A DNA stretch of 64,000 nt from positions 116,289 through 180,288 of the forward strand of contig DXDN01000001.1 of NCBI GenBank assembly GCA_019115455.1, written 5' to 3'. Source of the stretch: Candidatus Eubacterium faecigallinarum (lineage in GTDB: Bacteria; Bacillota; Clostridia; Oscillospirales; Acutalibacteraceae). The notes beneath the pieces are model-generated. The model made no database searches, was not told the DNA's origin, and saw nothing but the letters and a program-made list of their open reading frames with translations. This document shows positions 25,184-33,391 of this stretch, piece by piece. The position numbers were made by a program, and so were the translations under genes. Within the stretch, counting starts at the first letter, position 1. Each line of letters begins with the position of its first letter.

Positions 25184-26335
25184 ATGAAAAAATTATTATC
25201 GGTACTTACAGTGATATGTATCATTCTCACCACGAGCATCACTGCTTTTGGTGCTGAAGCTCCCGACGCAGAAAAGGTCAAGGCTCAGATAAACGGGGCT
25301 GTAGAGTTTATAACTCAGGACGTTGCCGCCTACAAAGTTGATGACGCTTCTACTTTTTACATGCTAACCGGCTCAGGTGCGAATGTTGACAAATACGCCG
25401 ACGGATTTTTAAATGATGTTAAAGAAAATCTTGAAAAGAACAACGGTAAAATCGTACCGTCCTACGTCGAGAGCATTGCAACCTACGGCGCAGTAATTCT
25501 TATTCTTAACGACTTAGGCGCAAATCCCAGGGATTTTTACGGCTACAACATAGAGGAAACGCTTTTGTCAATGGACCCCACCGTACCGCTTACAAATCCT
25601 AACTACTACAGAGCGGTTACCAAGGCGCTTGCCATCTGCGAGTCAGAAGACGCCATGGCTTTTCTTGAAAAGGTCTGCGATACATATATAGATAATTACT
25701 ACACCATGGGCAAGGGTGTGGATTACTACGGCTACTCCTGCGACAACACCGCATACTTTTTATCCGCGCTGTCTGCTGCCCGTATGTTTACTGACAAATA
25801 CGACGCTGTAGCTGATGACGCGCTCAGCGTAATAGACACATACAAGACTGACGGCGGATACTGCTTTGACCCTCAGTACGGCACTCAGGCAAGTGCAAAT
25901 TCAACAGCGCTTGCGCTTATGGCACACAGCGACTACATACTCAGCAGTTCGGATACCGACGGTGATTACTGCTGCAATCCCGACGATATTTACAACGAGC
26001 TTTGCGCCTTTGAAGGTTCAAAAACAGGAATCTTCACCTATGACGGCGATGACGACGCATACACCACCAAGGAAGCAATGATAGCGCTGGTATCATACAG
26101 AGATGTGCTGATATCTCTTAGCGCAGATAACGACAACAACACGCAGGAAGAAACGACCGTTACCGAAACCACAACCGTTTCTGATACCACGACAACAGCG
26201 GCGGCTTCTTCATCAGGCACAAACAAATCTGACAAATCCCCCGCAACAGGAGCAGATACAGCCGCTGTTTGCGCTGCGTCGGCACTTGCTTTCGCCGCGG
26301 CGGCAATAGTTGTAATCAAAAAGAAATCTAAATAA
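25184..26335 (+). CDS. Cell-wall-anchored alpha/alpha-toroid protein, transcobalamin alpha-domain-like
   Basis: A 383-residue surface protein. After a signal peptide (about 1-24) comes an all-helical domain (about 28-310) with repeat features of the terpenoid cyclase/prenyltransferase toroid, such as VIDTYKTDGGYCFDPQYG followed by NSTALALMAHSDYI, and an earlier AYFLSALSAARMF. The N-terminal domain of intrinsic factor and transcobalamin has this fold. A Thr-rich spacer leads to SPATG (352-356), a hydrophobic helix and the tail KKKSK, a sorting signal suited to the nearby class B sortase. It is the second gene after the cobalamin riboswitch. A B12-capture role jointly with the DUF4430 lipoprotein is inferred. 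Confidence 0.8.
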   Translation: MKKLLSVLTVICIILTTSITAFGAEAPDAEKVKAQINGAVEFITQDVAAYKVDDASTFYMLTGSGANVDKYADGFLNDVKENLEKNNGKIVPSYVESIATYGAVILILNDLGANPRDFYGYNIEETLLSMDPTVPLTNPNYYRAVTKALAICESEDAMAFLEKVCDTYIDNYYTMGKGVDYYGYSCDNTAYFLSALSAARMFTDKYDAVADDALSVIDTYKTDGGYCFDPQYGTQASANSTALALMAHSDYILSSSDTDGDYCCNPDDIYNELCAFEGSKTGIFTYDGDDDAYTTKEAMIALVSYRDVLISLSADNDNNTQEETTVTETTTVSDTTTTAAASSSGTNKSDKSPATGADTAAVCAASALAFAAAAIVVIKKKSK

Positions 26336-26345
26336 GAACAAATAA

Positions 26346-26377
26346 TAAAAAGGCTGTGATTAATCACAGCCTTTTTT
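26346..26377. terminator. Terminator shared by the B12-region operon and the GH20 gene
   Basis: GGCTGTGA / TCACAGCC stem, loop TTAA, A run on the left and T run on the right. Its right arm overlaps the last codons of the convergent GH20 gene. Confidence 0.85.
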
Positions 26378-27865
26378 GTTGCTCTTTGCAAGTCGCTCTA
26401 TTTTTTTGTCCTCAATGATATTTGTCAGCCCCTCCCAGGCAAGCTGTCTTCTCTCAAACCAGAGTATACTGAGCTTATCCATAGGGAATTTTGGATTAGC
26501 CTTTGCCGGCTTTGCATATCCGATATTGTTCTTATCAAGAAAACTGTAATAAAATTCAAGCTTTTGTGAAAAGTTTTTCCAGCCGCATTCGCCGTGCCAG
26601 CCTGTTTCGCTGATACAGCCGGTACGTGGGAAGCTCATCAGATCCGCCTTTTTCATATCGGGCACATACTCCGTCCACAGAGTGCCCTCGACTCCCAGGC
26701 AGTTTCCGCTGAGGACCTTATGCTCCGCTGAATCCTTAAGGCTGACATAGCCGTAAGGCAGGTCAATATAATAAGCGTTTGTGGCAGTATCGATAAACGG
26801 TCTGTCGCCCGTATCCATTTCGCCGCACTTTGTGAAGCCCAAATCAGTATCAATGTCTGAAGCGTCCTCAAGCTCCCAGCTCCACATAAACGCCTGCTTG
26901 CCGTGAGCCTTACAGTAGTCCTTTACCTGATTCATGAACCAAAATTGCAGAGCGTCGCTGTCCTTGAGCCCCAGCTCGTCTCTTTTTTTTCGGCAGTTGG
27001 GGCAGAGGTCCCACCTGTGCTTTGGCACTTCGTCGCCGCCGATATGAATATACTCATCGGGGAACATCTCAAAAAATTCGTCAAGCACGTCATACACAAA
27101 CTTCATGGTGCTTTCCTTGCCCACGCAAAGCACGTCGTGCTTCACTCCCCAGTGGTCTGCCACAGGCAGTTTTCTCGGGAAACAGGTCAGCTCATTATAA
27201 GCCGCTATAGCGGCACGGGAATGGCCGGGTATGTCAAATTCCGGCATAACCTTTATTCCAAACGCATGGGCATATTCTACAATTTCTTTTATATGTTCTT
27301 TGGTATAATATCCGCCGTGAACTTTATGGTCAAAATTAGTCTTTTTCCTTATTGAGCCTATCTGTGTCAGAAGCGGATATTTGTCTATTTCCACACGCCA
27401 ACCCTGGTCCTCAGTAAGATGCAGGTGCAGAAGATTGAGCTTATGAAGCGCCATACGGCGAATAATTTTCTTTATGTCGCTGACAGGAAAAATGTATCTG
27501 CCGCAATCGAGCATAAATCCTCTGAGTTTATACTTTGGGGAATCCTCTATCCTGACATGCTCAAGACTCCCTGAGCTCTGAAAAATCATCTGCTTTAGGG
27601 TTTCAAGGGCATAAAGCTGTCCTGATGCTGAAGCGGCTTTTATCTTAACCGTCTGCCCGGTTTCAAGGACATAGGCTTCTTCCTGAAGCGTACTGTCAGT
27701 TTCAAAAATTATATTAGCATCGCCGCCCGGCATGCCGCAGAATTTTAAAAACTCGTCCTGCGCAACACGGCTGATGAGATTTTCACCCAGGCTGATATGC
27801 TCAAGGGGGAATTTCTCTTGGCTTATGTATTCGATTTTCATCGGCTGCGGTATTAATTTAAGCAT
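26360..27865 (-). CDS. GH20 family beta-N-acetylhexosaminidase
   Basis: A 501-residue glycosidase that removes terminal beta-GlcNAc or beta-GalNAc by substrate-assisted catalysis. The catalytic Asp-Glu pair is in HIGGDEVPKHRW. Other family landmarks are RGFMLDCGRYIFPV, HLHLTEDQGWRVEI and MPEFDIPGHSRAAIAAY. An N-terminal GH20b-like domain covers about 1-110. There is no signal peptide, so it works in the cytoplasm on imported glycans. A CPNC pair near residue 300 is unusual but may only be structural. Its final codons lie inside the terminator hairpin shared with the convergent operon. It diverges from the GH36-like gene. Confidence 0.92.
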   Translation of the reverse strand: MLKLIPQPMKIEYISQEKFPLEHISLGENLISRVAQDEFLKFCGMPGGDANIIFETDSTLQEEAYVLETGQTVKIKAASASGQLYALETLKQMIFQSSGSLEHVRIEDSPKYKLRGFMLDCGRYIFPVSDIKKIIRRMALHKLNLLHLHLTEDQGWRVEIDKYPLLTQIGSIRKKTNFDHKVHGGYYTKEHIKEIVEYAHAFGIKVMPEFDIPGHSRAAIAAYNELTCFPRKLPVADHWGVKHDVLCVGKESTMKFVYDVLDEFFEMFPDEYIHIGGDEVPKHRWDLCPNCRKKRDELGLKDSDALQFWFMNQVKDYCKAHGKQAFMWSWELEDASDIDTDLGFTKCGEMDTGDRPFIDTATNAYYIDLPYGYVSLKDSAEHKVLSGNCLGVEGTLWTEYVPDMKKADLMSFPRTGCISETGWHGECGWKNFSQKLEFYYSFLDKNNIGYAKPAKANPKFPMDKLSILWFERRQLAWEGLTNIIEDKKIERLAKSNKKGCD

Positions 27866-27881
27866 AATATTAATCCTCCTT

Positions 27882-27895
27882 TGATAAATTTATCA
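27882..27895. promoter_or_regulatory. Perfect palindrome over the GH20 -10 element, possible operator
   Basis: TGATAAATTTATCA is a 14-bp perfect palindrome that overlaps the -10 hexamer of the GH20 promoter. Confidence 0.55.
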
Positions 27896-27915
27896 TATCA
27901 AATATTAAGTGTCAA
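27887..27915 (-). promoter_or_regulatory. Promoter for the GH20 gene
   Basis: On the minus strand, TTGACA and TAAATT lie 17 bases apart. Confidence 0.65.
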
Positions 27916-27935
27916 GGTTGCATTAAGTCATAACC

Positions 27936-27957
27936 TGTGTTACTATTGTGTTACTAT
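27936..27957. repeat. Exact 11-bp tandem repeat in the divergent glycosidase control region
   Basis: TGTGTTACTAT occurs twice in direct succession, 20 bases upstream of the GH20 -35 and overlapping the GH36-like promoter. Confidence 0.7.
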
Positions 27958-27968
27958 CATGTTATAAA
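27940..27968 (+). promoter_or_regulatory. Promoter for the GH36-like gene
   Basis: A weak TTACTA and a TATAAA, 17 bases apart, close to the start codon. Confidence 0.45.
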
Positions 27969-27985
27969 AGCTAAGGGGTAAAAAT

Positions 27986-29629
27986 ATGAAATACGGATTT
28001 AATTTTACGTACAGGCTAAACGGTCTGACAAAGCACACATCAAACCCGAAAAACGAGGACTTTACCGTTGAATCTGCAAACGATAACGGTATATTCACTC
28101 TTATACTGCGCCCTGAAAAAAGGGTGGAATTCATTAACTTTGAGATAAAAATTCCATACACATTTGACGGCGGCAGCCGAATTTTTACAAACGGCTATCA
28201 GAGCTGGACAGTTACCAGGGAATACAGACCTAATGAAAAAATGGATGAATTCGAGCCAAGATTTCTCGGCATTGAAAAAAAGAACTTCAACCCCAGAGGT
28301 ATATGGGGCGCCGGGGACCTTACATTCCATGACTATCCCGAAAAAAGCGGCGTTTTCTACGGCTATTCCTACGGATACATAAGAAACGGCGACGAACTTT
28401 TGCTGCTGGGCTCTACGGACGAAAGCAGCGGATACACGATAATCACCTTTGACTGCGACGGCGGATTTATTCGCATCTCCAAGGATTTTGATGGAGTTAT
28501 ATTTAACGATGACAAAAAGGCGCTGTCCCTTGCCGTAATCAAGGGCAGCTACGACTTAGCCTTTGACAAATATTTCGAGCTTATGGGCATAGCAAAGCCC
28601 AAAGTCAGCAGGCAGTGCGGCTACACCACCTGGTATAATTACTACACCGGCGTGACGGAGAAAATCGTTGAGCGTGACCTCAACGCCATATCAGAGCTTG
28701 ACACAAAGGTTGACATCTTCCAGATAGACGACGGCTACGAGCGCACCGTAGGCGACTGGCTTGAGCCTGACGAAAAAAAATTCCCCAAAGGAATGAAGGT
28801 AATCGCCGACAATATCCATCGTAACGGCATGAAAGCAGGTCTGTGGCTGGCACCCTTTGCCGTAACACCGAAATCGCATATCTACAAGAGGCACAAGGAC
28901 TGGCTTGTCCGTGACAAAAACGGCAAGGCACACTTCGCCTCCCACAACTGGGGCGGTTTTTATGCTCTGGACATATACAACAATGAAGTAAGAGCTTATA
29001 TCAGAAAAGTTTTTGACACCGTGCTGAACAAATGGGGATACGATATGGTTAAGCTGGATTTTTTATACGCCTGCTGCATTATTCCCATTCACAACAAGAG
29101 CCGCGGTCAAATAATGTGCGACGCTATGGATTTTCTGCGTGAATGCTGCGGCGACAAAATAATTCTGGGCTGCGGAGTTCCGCTGGCGCCTGCTTTCGGC
29201 AAGGTGGATTTCTGCCGAATCGGAGCCGACATGGGTCTGAACTGGAAAAACAGCGCCCTTGCAAGAGAAGACGTATCGGTTCAGCACACGCTGATGAACA
29301 CGGTATTTCGCAGGCATCTTGACGGCAGAGCGTTTCTAAACGATCCCGACGTATTCCTGCTTCGTGACAACAATATTAAAATGCCGCTGAGCCAAAGGAA
29401 AATAATCGCCCGTGTGAACAGCCTTTGCGGCAATCTGCTTTTCGTATCCGACGACGTTTCACGATACACCGAAGAGCAAAAGAAAATATTTAAAGAAACG
29501 GTAACGGCACCCAAGGCTGATATTATAAACGCTGAATTTACAGACCGTGACAATATAAGCATTGACTACCGCCTAAACGGAAAAACCGACAACTTCACAT
29601 TTAACCTTAAAACGGGAGAAGAGCAGTAA
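27986..29629 (+). CDS. GH36-like alpha-galactosidase (clan D)
   Basis: A 547-residue glycosidase with an N-terminal beta-sandwich domain (about 1-200, NGYQSWTV) and a barrel. The nucleophile Asp is in YDMVKLDFLYA and the likely acid Asp in FCRIGADMGLN; DIFQIDDGYERTVGDWL and AGLWLAPFAV are clan D motifs. There is no signal peptide, so it is intracellular. It is shorter than classical GH36 enzymes (about 700 residues), so substrate could differ (alpha-galactoside or alpha-GalNAc). AAGGGG precedes the ATG. It diverges from GH20, and a shared control region suggests joint regulation. Confidence 0.85.
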   Translation: MKYGFNFTYRLNGLTKHTSNPKNEDFTVESANDNGIFTLILRPEKRVEFINFEIKIPYTFDGGSRIFTNGYQSWTVTREYRPNEKMDEFEPRFLGIEKKNFNPRGIWGAGDLTFHDYPEKSGVFYGYSYGYIRNGDELLLLGSTDESSGYTIITFDCDGGFIRISKDFDGVIFNDDKKALSLAVIKGSYDLAFDKYFELMGIAKPKVSRQCGYTTWYNYYTGVTEKIVERDLNAISELDTKVDIFQIDDGYERTVGDWLEPDEKKFPKGMKVIADNIHRNGMKAGLWLAPFAVTPKSHIYKRHKDWLVRDKNGKAHFASHNWGGFYALDIYNNEVRAYIRKVFDTVLNKWGYDMVKLDFLYACCIIPIHNKSRGQIMCDAMDFLRECCGDKIILGCGVPLAPAFGKVDFCRIGADMGLNWKNSALAREDVSVQHTLMNTVFRRHLDGRAFLNDPDVFLLRDNNIKMPLSQRKIIARVNSLCGNLLFVSDDVSRYTEEQKKIFKETVTAPKADIINAEFTDRDNISIDYRLNGKTDNFTFNLKTGEEQ

Positions 29630-29641
29630 TACCGTCGGCTA

Positions 29642-29670
29642 TTGTAATAAACGGATGCATGTGATATAAT
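29642..29670 (+). promoter_or_regulatory. Promoter for tcdA-tagD
   Basis: TTGTAA and TATAAT, 17 bases apart. Confidence 0.6.
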
Positions 29671-29715
29671 GCTTTTATTATTACAAGAGAATTTTAAGAT
29701 AACAGGAAGTGGACT

Positions 29716-30441
29716 ATGTCCGATGAATTTTCAAGGACGCGGCTGATGCTGGGGGATTCGGCTATGCAGCGGCTCAAGGGCTGCCGTGTGGCGGTATTCG
29801 GTCTGGGAGGAGTCGGCGGCTACACAGCCGAGGCGCTGGCAAGGTCGGGAGTCGGAGCTCTTGATCTGATAGACAACGACACCGTTGACGTCTCCAACAT
29901 AAACAGGCAGATAATCGCTCTGCACAGCACCGTCGGAATGAAAAAAACACAGGCGGCAAAAAATCGCCTGCTCGACATAAACCCGGATATAAAAATCAGA
30001 ACGTTTGACGTCTTTTTTTCCGAACAGACTGCGAATATGTTTGATTTTACAGCTTACGATTACGTGGTTGACGCCATCGACTCCGTGTCGGGTAAAATAC
30101 AGCTTGCAGTTCAGGCTCAGGCATGCGGCGTGCCGGCAATAAGCTCTATGGGCGCCGGCAACAAGCTCGACCCCACCCGGTTCGAGGTGGATGATATTTA
30201 CAAAACCTCAGTCTGTCCGCTGGCGAAAGTTATGCGCCGTGAGCTTAAAAAGCGAGGAATTAAAAAACTCAAGGTTGTGTATTCAAGGGAGGAGCCTGTA
30301 AAACTTCCGGAGAATACCTGTCCAGCCGAGGGCAAAAAGAGAGTCCCTGCCAGTATCGCATTCGTTCCGTCCACGGTGGGACTCATAATCGCAGGAGAAG
30401 TAATTAAAGATTTGATTTCATATAAAGGAGAAAACAAATGA
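29716..30441 (+). CDS. tcdA: tRNA threonylcarbamoyladenosine dehydratase (TcdA/CsdL-like E1 enzyme)
   Basis: A 241-residue ThiF/HesA-type enzyme that uses ATP to cyclise the t6A base at tRNA position 37 to ct6A. The nucleotide-binding loop is FGLGGVGGYTAEALARSG, followed by DNDTVDVSNINRQI. The subfamily mark is CPLAKVMRRELKKRGIKKL followed by VVYSREEP. It overlaps tagD by 4 bases (ATGA). The two functions are unrelated, so the overlap reflects compact packing rather than a pathway. Confidence 0.9.
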   Translation: MSDEFSRTRLMLGDSAMQRLKGCRVAVFGLGGVGGYTAEALARSGVGALDLIDNDTVDVSNINRQIIALHSTVGMKKTQAAKNRLLDINPDIKIRTFDVFFSEQTANMFDFTAYDYVVDAIDSVSGKIQLAVQAQACGVPAISSMGAGNKLDPTRFEVDDIYKTSVCPLAKVMRRELKKRGIKKLKVVYSREEPVKLPENTCPAEGKKRVPASIAFVPSTVGLIIAGEVIKDLISYKGENK

Positions 30442-30887
30442 AAAGAATTTTAACCTATGGAACATTTGACCTTTTGCACTACGGACACATCCGTCTTTTG
30501 CAAAGAGCGAAGGCAATGGGCGATTATTTGGTTGTTGCTCTGTCCACTGACGAGTTCAATGCCAGCAAGGGCAAAAAAGCATATCACACCTATGAGACCA
30601 GGAAGAAGATGCTTGAGGCAATCAGATACGTTGACCTTGTAATCCCTGAAAAATGCTGGGAGCAGAAGCTGGACGACGTTAAGGAATACCATATCGACAC
30701 CGTGGTTATGGGCGGCGACTGGAAAGGCAGCGACAAGTTCGATTACCTCAAGGATTACTGCGAGCTTGTTTTCCTTGACCGTACTCCCGGAGTATCCACC
30801 ACTATGATTAAAAAGGATCTCGGTCTTAAGGAAGCGGTCGGCGGAGTTGACCAGCTCCCCGATGAAGATGAAGAGGACGAAAAATAA
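30438..30887 (+). CDS. tagD: Glycerol-3-phosphate cytidylyltransferase
   Basis: A 149-residue nucleotidyltransferase making CDP-glycerol from CTP and sn-glycerol 3-phosphate, a precursor of teichoic acids and some capsules. The HxGH-type motif is FDLLHYGHIRLL; GGDWKGSDKFDYL and TPGVSTTMIKKDL are TagD-specific. A short acidic tail (DEDEEDEK) is extra. No other teichoic-acid synthesis genes lie in the window, but two LCP proteins that could attach such polymers do. Confidence 0.93.
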   Translation: MKRILTYGTFDLLHYGHIRLLQRAKAMGDYLVVALSTDEFNASKGKKAYHTYETRKKMLEAIRYVDLVIPEKCWEQKLDDVKEYHIDTVVMGGDWKGSDKFDYLKDYCELVFLDRTPGVSTTMIKKDLGLKEAVGGVDQLPDEDEEDEK

Positions 30888-30918
30888 GAATAAAATTCCT
30901 GACAATATAATAGAAAAT

Positions 30919-30960
30919 TTAAAACCGCGGCTTTGTTTATAAGCCGCGGTTTTTCTTTTT
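30919..30960. terminator. Bidirectional terminator between tagD and feoB
   Basis: A 13-bp perfect stem (AAAACCGCGGCTT / AAGCCGCGGTTTT) with flanking A and T runs between convergent genes. Confidence 0.9.
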
Positions 30961-30977
30961 GCGTGAAAAATATATCG

Positions 30978-33029
30978 CTATTTAAAAACATGGCTGATAA
31001 CAGCACAGATAACTACGCCAAACACCAGTGGTGTAATTACGGACAGAGCAGTCCATTTTACGCTCTTAGTTTCTTTCCATATTGTGAGAAGAGTTGTGGA
31101 ACACGGAAAATGAAACATGGAAAAGATACAGGTACAAAGCGCAGTTACCCAGGTCCATCCGTTATCGGTCAGGATTGTTTTCAGGCTTTCAAGGGAGGAG
31201 TAATCACTCATTTCGCCGGTGGATAGATACGCCATAAGGGCAATTGGAATAACAATTTCATTTGCCGGAAATCCCAGTATAAAGGCAAGAAGCATCACTC
31301 CGTCCAGTCCGATAAACCTGCCCGCCGGCTCAAGAATATCGGCGATATAGCAAAGCAGGGTAGCGGAACCCACACGGACATTAGCCAGCACCCAGATAAC
31401 AAGCCCTGCCGGAGCGGCAACGGCGGCGGCACGAAACAGCACAAAAATTATTTTTTCCCTGACGGTGTCCCCGATAAGGGACAAAATCTTCGGTTTTCGG
31501 TAAGGAGGAAGCTCCAGCACAAAAGAACTTGATACTCCTTTGAGGACGGTGGAGGTAAGCAGTTTTGATGAAGCAAATGTGGCAAGCATCGACACGCCCA
31601 TAAAGCACAGCAGTATCAGCGCCGCCGCCACGCTGTTTTGGCTGAAGAACATTGATATAACTGCAATCAGCAGCGGAAACCTGCCGTTGCACGGGGACAG
31701 GGAATTGGTGATTATCGCCACAAGGCGTTCACGCGGAGAATCAATTATTCGGCTGCCGGTTACTCCCACGGCATTACAGCCATAGCCCATACAAGTAGTC
31801 AGCGCCTGCTTGCCGCATGCACCGCAGCGCTCAAAGGCGCCGTCAAGATTAAAGGCGATTCTGGGCAGTATTCCGAAATCCTCAAGAATGGCAAAAAGCG
31901 GGAAAAATATCGCCATTGGCGGCAGCATAACCGCAATTACCCAAAGCAAAACCCTGAGAATTCCGTTTACAAACAGGCTCACAAAGGTGTCGGACGCTCC
32001 GGCGGCTGCAAGTTTATCCGCCAGCCAAACCTCGAAATTATCAAACACGCCCCTTAAAATTTCCGACGGATAATTTGACCCGGCAACGGTTATCCACAGC
32101 ACCACCGCAAAAAGCAAAATCATTACGGGTATGGAGGTGTATCTGCCCATAAGTATTTTATCAAGGCGCTTTTCCATTCGCTCTTTTTTTGACGGCAGGC
32201 GCATAACTGTCTGCTGCGCCATATCTTCGGCACGCTCGAATATTGCGGTCGTTATGCACACGGCAAATTTTTCGCCGCCGTAACCCAGCTTTTCAAGCTC
32301 TCGCTTGGCAGGATTAAGATTCCCCCTAATAAATCCCTTTTGAAAAATATCTGCGCCGAAATGCCGCTTAAATGAATTATTGAAACTTTCGTCCCCCTCC
32401 AAAAGCCTGAGGGCGAAAAAGCGCAGATTTTTATCCGTGTCAATATTTCCCTTTAGTCCTCTTTTAACACGGTGAACGGCGGATTCAACGCTGTTGGGAT
32501 AAAAAAGCGTTGCCGGCTCGACAGTCAGAGCTCCGTTTGATATAAGATGTACCTTTTCCAGAAGCTCGTTTATGCCTTTTCCGCTTCTGGCGGTGGCTTT
32601 AACAACGGGAATGCCAAGCATTTTAGAAAGCGCATCGGCGTTGACGGTTATATTTTTCTTTTTCGCCTCGTCGCACAAATTCAAAAGCAAAACAACTTTA
32701 TCCGTAACTTCAATGACCTGAAGAACAAGATTCAGATTACGCAGCAGATTTGTAGCGTCGGCAACACACACAACGCAGTCATATTTTTCAAAGCACAGGT
32801 AATCACGGGCAAGGCGCTCCTCCTCGCTGGAGGAAAGGAGGCTGTATGTACCCGGCAGATCCACCAGTTCGTAGTTCATAAATTTATAGTAAAATCTGCC
32901 CTTTGCCGTGTCCACAGTTTTTCCTGTCCAGTTGCCTGTGTGCTGGTGGGAGCCGGTTATCTCATTAAACACCGTGCTCTTGCCCACATTGGGGTTGCCC
33001 ATAAGTACAACTCTTTTTTCATTAGTCAC
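30978..33029 (-). CDS. feoB: Ferrous iron transporter FeoB
   Basis: A 683-residue Fe(II) permease. The N-terminal GTPase domain has G1 GNPNVGKSTVFNEITG, the switch region TGNWTGKTVDTAKG and G3 DLPGTYSL; a helical regulatory domain follows. The membrane domain (about 290-680) carries two Gate motifs, including GYGCNAVGV and NSLSPCNGRFPLL. It overlaps feoA by 4 bases, so the two are coupled. No feoC is present. Confidence 0.96.
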   Translation of the reverse strand: MTNEKRVVLMGNPNVGKSTVFNEITGSHQHTGNWTGKTVDTAKGRFYYKFMNYELVDLPGTYSLLSSSEEERLARDYLCFEKYDCVVCVADATNLLRNLNLVLQVIEVTDKVVLLLNLCDEAKKKNITVNADALSKMLGIPVVKATARSGKGINELLEKVHLISNGALTVEPATLFYPNSVESAVHRVKRGLKGNIDTDKNLRFFALRLLEGDESFNNSFKRHFGADIFQKGFIRGNLNPAKRELEKLGYGGEKFAVCITTAIFERAEDMAQQTVMRLPSKKERMEKRLDKILMGRYTSIPVMILLFAVVLWITVAGSNYPSEILRGVFDNFEVWLADKLAAAGASDTFVSLFVNGILRVLLWVIAVMLPPMAIFFPLFAILEDFGILPRIAFNLDGAFERCGACGKQALTTCMGYGCNAVGVTGSRIIDSPRERLVAIITNSLSPCNGRFPLLIAVISMFFSQNSVAAALILLCFMGVSMLATFASSKLLTSTVLKGVSSSFVLELPPYRKPKILSLIGDTVREKIIFVLFRAAAVAAPAGLVIWVLANVRVGSATLLCYIADILEPAGRFIGLDGVMLLAFILGFPANEIVIPIALMAYLSTGEMSDYSSLESLKTILTDNGWTWVTALCTCIFSMFHFPCSTTLLTIWKETKSVKWTALSVITPLVFGVVICAVISHVFK

Positions 33030-33247
33030 ATTGCCACCCCTATTCTGCCTGCGTCCTTTTTGCGCAGCGCAACTTTACAGCCTCTGAGCTCATATGCCAG
33101 CGGCGAGCCTGCCGCCGCAATATTAGTACACAAAACCGTCTGCCCCTCCATAAATCCAAGATCAAGAAGCCTTCTTGACAGGCAAAAATCACGTGAAATA
33201 TCTGTTATGGTGGCGCGCTGGTTTTCTTTCATATCGGACATTGTCAT
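33026..33247 (-). CDS. feoA: Ferrous iron transport accessory protein FeoA
   Basis: A 73-residue SH3-like protein that works with FeoB at the membrane. The pattern RRLLDLGFMEGQTV ... GSPLAYELRGCKVALRKKDAGRI is standard. GGTGAT lies just before the ATG. No convincing Fur or other iron-regulator box was recognised upstream. Confidence 0.93.
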   Translation of the reverse strand: MTMSDMKENQRATITDISRDFCLSRRLLDLGFMEGQTVLCTNIAAAGSPLAYELRGCKVALRKKDAGRIGVAM

Positions 33248-33325
33248 AATATCACCTTAGATTTTAAGAAATTTTCGCTTCATGCCATTTTATGAGCGGC
33301 GTCGCTATAGGTGAATAAATATCTA

Positions 33326-33354
33326 TTGAAATGTTGGCTTTATAATGCTAAAAT
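33326..33354 (+). promoter_or_regulatory. Promoter for the aldehyde dehydrogenase gene
   Basis: TTGAAA and TAAAAT, 17 bases apart. Confidence 0.55.
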
Positions 33355-33391
33355 GTTAATGGGTAAAATTATTTTTTAAGGGGTAAAATTT

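Noticed and set aside
32090..32098. A perfect DnaA box (TTATCCACA)
   Set aside because: It is single, lies inside the feoB coding region and has no AT-rich unwinding region nearby. A chance match is more likely than an origin.
33248..33325. A possible Fur or other iron-regulator box upstream of feoA
   Set aside because: No sequence close enough to a known consensus was found by eye; only a weak TTCACC / TAAAAT promoter candidate was seen on the minus strand.
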